A stretch of DNA of 5,125 nucleotides from contig JACCSL010000353.1 in the NCBI GenBank assembly GCA_013812995.1, positions 1-5,125 on the forward strand, written 5' to 3'. Source of the DNA: Ardenticatenales bacterium (lineage in GTDB: Bacteria; Chloroflexota; Anaerolineae; Ardenticatenales; Ardenticatenaceae). The notes below the pieces were generated by a model. That model was given only the letters and a program-made list of their open reading frames with translations. It searched no databases and was not told where the DNA came from. The translations under genes were made by a program, and so were the position numbers. Of this stretch, positions 1 through 4,581 are shown piece after piece; the stretch's first letter is position 1; each line of letters begins with the position of its first letter.

Positions 1-257
1 CCCCCAGCGGGGTAATCATCAATGTTGGCACCGGGCGCGATACCAGTGTCAACGAGATCGCCGCCCTCCTGCGCGAGCGGCTCGACCCCGCCGCCAGGAT
101 CGATTATCTACCCCCCGCCCCCGGCGAGCTGCGCTACAGCATCGCCGATATTGCTACCGCGCGCGAGCTGCTCGGCTACGAGCCGACTCGTTCCCTCCAG
201 AACGACATCGATGAAGTGATCGAGTGGAATCGTCGTATCGTTGAACCGTTATCTTAG
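1..257 (+). CDS. NAD-dependent sugar-nucleotide epimerase, UDP-glucose 4-epimerase type (3' end only)
   Basis: Only the last 84 codons are present; the reading frame is open from base 3 to the TAG at 255-257, and the gene begins outside the window. The translation carries the C-terminal signature of extended short-chain dehydrogenase epimerases: INVGTGRDTSVNEIA near the left edge, then PPAPGELRYSIADIATA (the usual 'RPGE.R.S.AD...A' substrate-pocket segment), ARELLGYEP, and a terminal helix ending IDEVIEWNRR. Family members interconvert nucleotide sugars such as UDP-glucose and UDP-galactose in the cytosol, using bound NAD. The Rossmann domain and the catalytic Tyr-x-x-x-Lys are not visible, so the exact substrate cannot be called; a dehydratase or uronic-acid epimerase of the same superfamily is possible. 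The stop lies 12 bases before the downstream glycosyltransferase start, and the Shine-Dalgarno of that gene overlaps this stop codon, which supports one operon for surface-sugar synthesis. Confidence 0.85.
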   Translation, partial: PSGVIINVGTGRDTSVNEIAALLRERLDPAARIDYLPPAPGELRYSIADIATARELLGYEPTRSLQNDIDEVIEWNRRIVEPLS

Positions 258-269
258 GGAGTCCCGCCC

Positions 270-1271
270 ATGACCAGCCATGACAAGCCCAAACTTCGTT
301 GTAGCGTTGGCGTTACCGCGCACAACGAGGAGCAGAACATCGAGCAGTGCCTGCGTGCCCTCCAGAACCAGCTCATGCACGAGGTGGAGATTAGCGAGAT
401 CATCGTGGTGGCGAGCGGCTGCACCGACCGCACCCATGAGATTGTCCTCGCCCTTGCCTCGGATGATCCGCGCATCCAGCTGATTACCCAGCCGGAGCGG
501 CAGGGAAAGACCAGCGCCATCAACCTCTTCCTGGCTGCGTGCAGCGAGGCGATTTGCGTGCTAGAGAGCGGGGATACCATTCCCAACGAGACGGCCATTG
601 AGCACCTGGTGCGTATGTTCCGCGACCCCAAGGTGGGTATGACCGGGGCGCAGAAGGTGCCGGTGAACACCCCCGACCACATCACGGAATATCTCTCCTT
701 CCTGCGCCTCAAGATGGAGCACGAGCTTTGCCTGGAGATTCCGCGCCTGGGTGAACTGATCGCGTTCCGCAAAGTTTTCGACTCGATTCCCACCGATGTC
801 GCGATGGACGAGGCATTTGTGGAGGCTATCGTGGAGGAGCGCAACATGGAGGTGCGCTACGCACCAGACGCGGTGGTTTACAACATGGGCCCAAAAACCA
901 TCTCGGACTTCATCAAGCAGCGCCGCCGCAACCATGCAGGACACCTGCACCTCAAGCAGAAGTATGGCTACAAGGTCTCCAGCTTGAACAGCCAGGTGGT
1001 CGCGCGCGTCGCGCTCCTTCAGGCCGTGGGTGCGCTGCGGCTCATCGGGGTGCTGGGGCTGCTGGCGCTGATCGAGGCATGGGCACGTATTCTGGGCAGC
1101 TACGATTACTATGTGCGGGGCAAGCGGCACGAGGTCTGGGACATTGCCTGGTCAACCAAGCAGGTGGATCGCACCGAGTTCGATGCGCGCAACCGTCGCC
1201 AGTTCGTTGGCAGCCAGAATGGCTCCCAGTCGCAGAGTAGCGCGCCCATTAAGGAAGCGAGCAATTTGTGA
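270..1271 (+). CDS. Family 2 glycosyltransferase with C-terminal hydrophobic segment
   Basis: This 333-residue protein has a GT-A fold of the GT2 family, which transfers a sugar from a nucleotide donor to a lipid or glycan acceptor at the inner face of the membrane. Visible motifs are the nucleotide-binding strand SVGVTAHNEEQNIEQCL (about 12-28), VASGCTDRT (47-55, the usual 'GSxDxT' loop), ERQGKTSAIN (76-85), and ESGDTIP (99-105), where D102 sits at the metal-binding DxD position. Next come MDE at 179-181, in place of the common ED acceptor-base motif, and QRRRN at 217-221, in place of QxxRW. A hydrophobic stretch at about 243-269 probably anchors it to the membrane; the last 50 residues are polar. 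The ATG is preceded by AGGGAG at 256-261 with an 8-base spacer. The stop TGA overlaps the GTG start of the flippase-like gene by four bases, so translation is probably coupled. The acceptor and donor are unknown. The N-terminal half is a clear GT2 domain, but the departures in the catalytic region leave activity less certain. Confidence 0.88.
   Translation: MTSHDKPKLRCSVGVTAHNEEQNIEQCLRALQNQLMHEVEISEIIVVASGCTDRTHEIVLALASDDPRIQLITQPERQGKTSAINLFLAACSEAICVLESGDTIPNETAIEHLVRMFRDPKVGMTGAQKVPVNTPDHITEYLSFLRLKMEHELCLEIPRLGELIAFRKVFDSIPTDVAMDEAFVEAIVEERNMEVRYAPDAVVYNMGPKTISDFIKQRRRNHAGHLHLKQKYGYKVSSLNSQVVARVALLQAVGALRLIGVLGLLALIEAWARILGSYDYYVRGKRHEVWDIAWSTKQVDRTEFDARNRRQFVGSQNGSQSQSSAPIKEASNL
1251..1255 (+). 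promoter_or_regulatory. Shine-Dalgarno for the GTG-started flippase-like gene
   Basis: AAGGA lies 12 bases before the GTG at 1268, inside the last codons of the glycosyltransferase gene. No other in-frame start lies close to the conserved first membrane helix, so the GTG that overlaps the upstream TGA is the best choice. The spacer is a little long, which fits partial dependence on coupling with the upstream gene. Confidence 0.5.
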
Positions 1272-2287
1272 GTCGTCAGGCGCTCTGGACGATTGCCCGC
1301 GTTGTCATCACGCTGGCGCTGCTGGCCTTTCTCCTCAGTCGCGTGGAGGGGGATGCGGTGCTTCAGGCCATGCGTCAGGCGAACACGGGCTACGTCCTGC
1401 TGGCGGTGCTCCTCTACCTGGGTGCCATCCTGAGCAACGCTCTCAAGTGGGGTGTGCTGCTGCGCGCCCAGAGCGTCGATGCCCCGTGGTCGGCGCTGCT
1501 GCGCTATACCTTCGTGGGACTCTTTTTCAATAATTTGCTGCCTGGCGCGGTGGGCGGGGACCTGATGCGCGGTTATGGGCTGGCGCGCTACACGCGGCGC
1601 GGCGCGGACGCGGCGGTGTCGGTGGTGGTGGACCGGCTCATCGGGCTCATTGCCCTGACAAGCAGCGCGGTGCTCACAGTGCTCTACGCACAGGGTCAGC
1701 ATCTCGCGGAGGGAACGGATCTGTCCGGCACTTTCTGGATCGCTCTTGTGGCAACGGCGCTGCTCCTCGGGGGCTTCGCGCTGATGATCAGCCGCCGCAT
1801 GAGGGGCTGGGTTGGGACTCAACTAGAGCGACTGGCGGGGCGCATGCCGCTGCTGCTCCCCCTCGTTCCTCTTTACACACGTCTGGCCGACGCAGTGGGA
1901 GCCTATCGCCACCAGCCGGGGGTGCTCGTGCTCGCGCTCGGCATCGCCCTCTTCACCTGGCTTTTCTCGAACCTCGTGAACTACACGCTCTCCCTCTCGC
2001 TTGACCCGGAGACGCCACTTTCTCTGCTACACATCTTCATCTTCAACCCGCTCGTGGGACTCTCCCAGTTAATTCCGCTCTCTATCGGCGGTCTGGGGCT
2101 GAATCAGAACCTCTACGACGCCATCTATCACCAACTGCTTGAGTATAACCAGGCGCATGTGGTGGCGGTTTCATTCCTCATGCAGTTCGTCATCTTCCTG
2201 ACCTCGCTGCCCGGCGCGTTGATTCTCTGGTTCGACCGGGGGAAGAAGGAAGAAAGCAGCACGCCCCTGCCTGAGCCACAGAGCTAA
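1268..2287 (+). CDS. Lysylphosphatidylglycerol synthase TM-region / flippase-like integral membrane protein
   Basis: This 339-residue, mostly hydrophobic protein matches the stand-alone LPG_synthase_TM (UPF0104, YbhN/AglD-like) family. The family signatures are LFFNNLLPGAVGGDLMRGY (85-103) followed by VSVVVDRLIGLIAL (117-130), and near the C-terminus IPLSIGGLGLNQNLY (269-283). Probable membrane spans are about 7-24, 42-62, 80-96, 117-140, 156-175, 219-243, 253-275 and 298-321. The tail after residue 323 is short and charged. The family is known as the membrane half of MprF, and stand-alone members often sit beside glycosyltransferases, where a role in moving or modifying lipid-linked sugars is proposed but not generally proven. 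The soluble aminoacyl-transferase domain of MprF is absent, so lysyl-phosphatidylglycerol synthesis itself is unlikely. The GTG start overlaps the stop of the glycosyltransferase gene by four bases, and the next gene begins 14 bases after the stop. Confidence 0.88.
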   Translation: MSRQALWTIARVVITLALLAFLLSRVEGDAVLQAMRQANTGYVLLAVLLYLGAILSNALKWGVLLRAQSVDAPWSALLRYTFVGLFFNNLLPGAVGGDLMRGYGLARYTRRGADAAVSVVVDRLIGLIALTSSAVLTVLYAQGQHLAEGTDLSGTFWIALVATALLLGGFALMISRRMRGWVGTQLERLAGRMPLLLPLVPLYTRLADAVGAYRHQPGVLVLALGIALFTWLFSNLVNYTLSLSLDPETPLSLLHIFIFNPLVGLSQLIPLSIGGLGLNQNLYDAIYHQLLEYNQAHVVAVSFLMQFVIFLTSLPGALILWFDRGKKEESSTPLPEPQS

Positions 2288-2301
2288 TCGGAGCCATTGC
2301 C

Positions 2302-2718
2302 ATGCCTGCGTATCGTGCGCGCCTGACTCTACCCTTCAAGATTGGATACCTAGCTCAGGACGGGTCAGAGGTAATAGGGTTGCTTAACCTGACTGCCTCA
2401 GAACTCCAGGTCGAATATCAGCTCGAGACCCAGAAATTTACCACCGTCGAGCGGTCGGAGTTGAGCTATCTTAAACTCCTGCTTGATGAGATTGCCCAGA
2501 TCGAATTAAAAGATCGCTGGCTGTGGGCCACACTGACACTACAAATGAGACATATTGATGCGCTGGAATCGTTGCCTAAGAGTAGGCAGGGCCGCATCTC
2601 GTTGACCATTGGACGGGGAGATCGTGAGATTGCCAAGCAGTTCGTGCGCATCCTCAGTCAGTATCTTGCTGAGCATGACCTTGAGCAGTTGGAAAGAGAC
2701 CTTCGAGGCGATGAGTAA
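2302..2718 (+). CDS. Conserved-looking protein of unknown function, possible PH-like beta-barrel
   Basis: I do not recognise a named family for this 138-residue soluble protein. It has no signal peptide or membrane span. The first 85 residues alternate short hydrophobic strands, such as LTLPFKIGYL (8-17) and VIGLLNLTASELQVEYQL (24-41), with a middle segment LLLDEIAQIELKDRWLWATLTLQ (59-81), a second strand pair at RISLTIGRGD (98-107), and a final amphipathic helix at about 109-134 rich in Leu and Glu. Strands followed by one C-terminal helix recall bacterial PH-like domains, where the 'L..I..I......W....L.L' pattern is common; this is inference only. The ATG has GGAG at 2290-2293 with an 8-base spacer. 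It follows the flippase-like gene by 14 bases, so it is probably in the same operon and may act at the membrane surface. It is richer in A+T than the two upstream genes (about 42-50% GC in sampled lines). It ends 6 bases from the convergent methyltransferase stop. Confidence 0.75.
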   Translation: MPAYRARLTLPFKIGYLAQDGSEVIGLLNLTASELQVEYQLETQKFTTVERSELSYLKLLLDEIAQIELKDRWLWATLTLQMRHIDALESLPKSRQGRISLTIGRGDREIAKQFVRILSQYLAEHDLEQLERDLRGDE

Positions 2719-2724
2719 GCCGCC

Positions 2725-3507
2725 CTAGTGACCGCGCTTGTAGCCGAGCAGCATAGACACAGACAAATCCACGGGAAAGAGCAACGTTTCCCCCTGAGTC
2801 TCCGCTGCCACGAGCGCCGCCTCAATCCGCGCCAGCCCGGCGGCATACGCCTCGTCGCTCAGCAGCGCCAACTGCGAGCAGCTGTGCTTGCGCAGAAACG
2901 GGTCCTCCAGCACCGCCCGCCCCTGCCGGTGGTCCACAATCCGCTCGACTTCCCGCCGCTCGATTCCCTCAAAACCCGCCGCGCTCATCCAGCCTGCGAC
3001 CTGCTCCCATGTCGGAAAGCGCGCCACATCCGTCTCATAACACCCCTCGAAGAACTCGTAGACGTACCAACTCTCCCGCTGCTCATGTGGCACGCCGCCG
3101 ATCACGGCAAGGGGCTGACCCGCCCGGAGCACACGCTGCGCCTCGCGGATAAATCGCTCTGGTTCATCAAAGTGATGAATCGCGTTGATGCAGTACACCA
3201 GGTCAAAGATAGTAGTGGCAAAGGGCAACTGCTCCGCCCGACCACGCGCAAGCCTCAGCGGCTGCGGTCGCGCACGCGCCTGGCTCAGCATTCCAGCGGA
3301 GAGGTCCAGGCCATACACAGCGGGGCAAACCTCGTGCAGCGCGGCCAGCCAATGCCCTGTCCCGCACGCCACCTCCAGCACATGGCGCGCACCCACACGG
3401 CGCGCCAGTGCCCGCAGGGCTCGCTCTGTATCGCTCGGTTGCTCCTCGTTGAAGCGCTGGTTGTACTGCGGCGCGAGTGCATCGTAATTCACCTTGGGTT
3501 TGGTCAT
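2725..3507 (-). CDS. Class I SAM-dependent methyltransferase (UbiE/Methyltransf_11 type)
   Basis: This 260-residue cytosolic enzyme has the ordered motifs of the class I fold. These are a pre-motif helix YDALAPQYNQRF (8-19), motif I VLEVACGTGHWL (43-54) binding SAM, the acidic strand end GLDLSAGML (66-74, D68 contacting the ribose), the AEQLPF loop (91-96), the motif IV-like FDLVYCINAIHHF (101-113), and the post strand RVLRAGQPLAVIG. The C-terminal half, with EFFEGCYETD, probably forms the substrate lid; the substrate is unknown and may be a small molecule, quinone or lipid. I chose the ATG at 3507 because it has AGGG eight bases upstream and the conserved YDALAPQY helix starts right after it. 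An ATG at 3525 or TTG at 3528 would add 6 or 7 residues and overlap the SUKH-3 gene. It lies 10 bases after that gene, so it may be co-transcribed with it. Its very high GC (about 72% in one sampled line) contrasts with the low GC of that neighbour. Confidence 0.88.
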   Translation of the reverse strand: MTKPKVNYDALAPQYNQRFNEEQPSDTERALRALARRVGARHVLEVACGTGHWLAALHEVCPAVYGLDLSAGMLSQARARPQPLRLARGRAEQLPFATTIFDLVYCINAIHHFDEPERFIREAQRVLRAGQPLAVIGGVPHEQRESWYVYEFFEGCYETDVARFPTWEQVAGWMSAAGFEGIERREVERIVDHRQGRAVLEDPFLRKHSCSQLALLSDEAYAAGLARIEAALVAAETQGETLLFPVDLSVSMLLGYKRGH

Positions 3508-3515
3508 GGCGGCTA

Positions 3516-3519
3516 CCCT
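3516..3519 (-). promoter_or_regulatory. Shine-Dalgarno deciding the methyltransferase start
   Basis: AGGG on the minus strand lies 8 bases before the ATG at 3507 and overlaps the TAG stop of the SUKH-3 gene (3518-3520). The upstream alternative ATG at 3525 has only a pyrimidine-rich leader. Terminating ribosomes would finish directly over this site, a typical arrangement for translational coupling. Confidence 0.5.
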
Positions 3520-3991
3520 ACTCATCAAGGAGAATCACTATCTCGCGTTTTTGTGCGAATGTACAGAGTCTTTCTATGGCTTCTTCTGCCGAGCTCCCCC
3601 AGTAGACCAGGTTATCGCCGGTGGTACCATAAACATGACTAAGAGGCGTCATGAGCAAGGCAGCATGTTTGTTTGAGATACTTCCAATCATGCAGAGCGG
3701 TGACTGCAAAAACTCACAGTACTTTTGAATAGCTTCGATGGGTACACCATGAGTTGCTTCATCTGCCGCATCAAACTCTGTGGCTTCACTCAAGGCTATT
3801 CCATTGAACTCGTTTTCGTGAATGAGCTTCAAGCCGCTAAATTCTTGCAGAAATGCTTGTACTGAAGGAAATACAACATAGCCTTCTGCTTCCAACGCGT
3901 CGATATAGGCGGAAATATCTATCTTACGACCTGGATACCAGCCTGCTCGTCGCAAAGTTTCAATGGTACGTTCTGAAAATGGAAAGTTCAT
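3518..3991 (-). CDS. SUKH-3 domain immunity-type protein
   Basis: This 157-residue protein matches the SUKH-3 family, part of the SMI1/KNR4 (SUKH) superfamily whose bacterial members neutralise toxins of contact-dependent or polymorphic toxin systems by binding them in the cytosol. The hallmarks are FSERTIETLRRAGWYPGRKID at the N-terminus (5-25, the 'AGW.PGR.vD' motif), ALEAEGY (32-38), FLQEFSGLKLIH (47-58, the usual 'FL.EFGGL' motif), then CMIGSISNKHAALLM (100-114), VYGTTGDNLVYWG (120-132) and the closing helix AEEAIERLC. Length fits the family. The start at 3991 is preferred because GGAG lies five bases upstream and the protein then begins at the conserved region; a longer form from 4051 would have to read through the terminator-like hairpin. 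No toxin gene is visible, so it could be an orphan immunity gene or have a different role. GC of about 43-45% in sampled lines is far below the flanks, which suggests acquisition by transfer. Confidence 0.85.
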   Translation of the reverse strand: MNFPFSERTIETLRRAGWYPGRKIDISAYIDALEAEGYVVFPSVQAFLQEFSGLKLIHENEFNGIALSEATEFDAADEATHGVPIEAIQKYCEFLQSPLCMIGSISNKHAALLMTPLSHVYGTTGDNLVYWGSSAEEAIERLCTFAQKREIVILLDE

Positions 3992-3996
3992 TTTCG

Positions 3997-4000
3997 CTCC
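3997..4000 (-). promoter_or_regulatory. Shine-Dalgarno deciding the SUKH-3 start
   Basis: GGAG on the minus strand is separated from the ATG at 3991 by the five bases CGAAA. It supports the 157-residue form of the SUKH-3 protein over the longer 177-residue reading. It begins 9 bases after the end of the hairpin stem, so folding and translation initiation could influence each other. Confidence 0.65.
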
Positions 4001-4009
4001 AGACACATA

Positions 4010-4043
4010 AAAGCGACGCATCTTCCCGGAGATGCGCCGCTTT
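4010..4043 (-). terminator. Intrinsic terminator-like hairpin between the 76-residue gene and the SUKH-3 gene
   Basis: Arms at 4010-4023 and 4030-4043 pair over 14 positions around a six-base loop (4024-4029). Read as DNA there is one mismatch (A4016 against C4037), but in minus-strand RNA it becomes a U-G wobble, so the stem is continuous only in the minus transcript. The stem is GC-rich in its centre, and its 3' arm ends in UUUU (4012-4009) before an A. It begins 14 bases after the TAG of the 76-residue gene, a usual place for a Rho-independent terminator. The U-run is short, so read-through is likely and it may act as an attenuator for the SUKH-3 and methyltransferase genes. Confidence 0.65.
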
Positions 4044-4057
4044 GTAAGCAAAGTTTA

Positions 4058-4288
4058 CTACGTTGCAGCAAAGAGAGGCTCGGCCTCCGTTGGTATCTCA
4101 ATTGGCACGAAGTAGGCGGCAGGAAAAAGATAATCTTCGCCCGTTTCATCAATGAGGCGGAGGTAATTGCTGTTTGCGGCTGACTCATCGGGTAGAACAC
4201 GATAGACGGTGCGTAGCCTTAGATCGTCTTCATACCCTGCATTGTTGGTGCAGAGAACATAATGGGGTGTCGTACTCTCTGTCATCAT
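4058..4288 (-). CDS. Small conserved protein of unknown function (76 residues)
   Basis: The protein is short and acidic to neutral, with no signal peptide or membrane helix. Its core reads YVLCTNNAGYEDDLRLRTVY (10-29), RVLPDE (30-35), YLRLIDETGEDYLFPAAYF (42-60), then VPIEIP. This pattern resembles a family of small hypothetical proteins I associate with Chloroflexi and cyanobacteria, in which a strand pair carries 'C.NN.GY...L' and 'IDE.GEDYL.P..YF.PIE'. I know of no proven function; the pattern of short strands suggests a compact beta domain. The start has GGA seven bases upstream of the first of two tandem ATGs (4288 and 4285), so either could be used. It begins 3 bases after the stop of the 77-residue gene, a spacing that strongly suggests co-transcription and coupling. 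A terminator-like hairpin follows the stop by 14 bases, so this is probably the last gene of that unit. Confidence 0.75.
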   Translation of the reverse strand: MMTESTTPHYVLCTNNAGYEDDLRLRTVYRVLPDESAANSNYLRLIDETGEDYLFPAAYFVPIEIPTEAEPLFAAT

Positions 4289-4291
4289 AGC

Positions 4292-4525
4292 TTAGTCCAG
4301 AAACCGTTTGATTTTAACGCGGTGTCTTCCAAGTCCGTGCGCCTCATACCAGTGTAACTCGGCACTGTGGACTATCCCATCAGAAAGCCGCACTAGCGCC
4401 ACACCCTTCAACTTGCGCCATCGCCCCTGCCCAAAACGCTTTTGTAGATCCGGCAACTCCCGAATGGAGGTGCCGATGGCAATAATCTCGATATCTGTGA
4501 TGGACCCAACGATCTCGAAATCCAT
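4292..4525 (-). CDS. Small conserved basic protein of unknown function (77 residues)
   Basis: The translation begins MDFEIVGSITDIEIIAIG, continues with a basic segment QKRFGQGRWRKLKGVALVRL (28-47), and ends with AELHWYEAHGLGRHRVKIKRFLD (55-77). The order 'strand - basic loop GxGRWRKxKG - strand - LHWYEAHGxG - KIKRFL' resembles a small uncharacterised family I recall from cyanobacteria and Chloroflexi; no function is assigned to it that I know of. The many Arg and Lys residues and the possible beta-hairpin fold would fit nucleic-acid binding, but this is speculation. The ATG has AGGT (4537-4534) eight bases upstream. It lies 56 bases after the E2 gene stop and 3 bases before the 76-residue gene, so the two small genes probably act as a pair. 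GC content is intermediate, about 48-62% in sampled lines, higher than in the SUKH-3 gene. Confidence 0.75.
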   Translation of the reverse strand: MDFEIVGSITDIEIIAIGTSIRELPDLQKRFGQGRWRKLKGVALVRLSDGIVHSAELHWYEAHGLGRHRVKIKRFLD

Positions 4526-4540
4526 AAGGCGCTACCTGAA

Positions 4541-4569
4541 ATTGTTGTCACGCCTGCTTACCGCGTCAA
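4541..4569 (-). promoter_or_regulatory. Candidate sigma70-type promoter before the 77-residue gene
   Basis: On the minus strand TTGACG (4569-4564, five of six bases of the -35 consensus) is followed by exactly 17 bases and then AACAAT (4546-4541, four of six of the -10 consensus). It lies wholly in the 56-base gap after the E2 stop. A transcript started 6-7 bases after the -10 box would have a leader of only about 10 bases and would lose part of the AGGT Shine-Dalgarno, which argues for caution. Confidence 0.3.
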
Positions 4570-4581
4570 AATCTCATCGTG

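Noticed and set aside
561..1130. Minus-strand open frame opposite the glycosyltransferase
   Set aside because: It is a mirror of the GT2 gene, rich in His and Leu without recognisable motifs, and conflicts with a well-supported gene that has a good Shine-Dalgarno.
2700..2740. A bidirectional terminator between the convergent stops
   Set aside because: Only six bases separate the stop codons and no stem followed by a T-run is visible on either strand; termination must occur inside the opposing genes or depend on Rho.
2728..3642. Long + strand open frame of 304 codons opposite the methyltransferase
   Set aside because: The minus strand carries a clear class I methyltransferase with all motifs in order. 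The + frame gives a His-, Arg- and Pro-rich product with no family pattern, as expected for the opposite strand of a GC-rich gene.
3992..4051. Extending the SUKH-3 protein upstream to a start at 4051
   Set aside because: The extra 20 residues are encoded by the hairpin and its flanks, are basic and unlike the family, and a strong GGAG lies just before the ATG at 3991.
4058..4200. A promoter for the SUKH-3 gene inside the 76-residue gene
   Set aside because: Minus-strand TTGATG and TTGCTG hexamers were seen, but their possible -10 partners lie at the wrong spacing (about 8 or 13 bases) or match the consensus poorly.
3507..4525. A classical toxin-antitoxin or restriction-modification module formed by the methyltransferase and the small genes
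   Set aside because: The methyltransferase has small-molecule (UbiE-like) motifs and lacks DNA methylase motifs such as DPPY or NPPY, there is no nuclease, and neither small protein matches a known toxin or antitoxin family.
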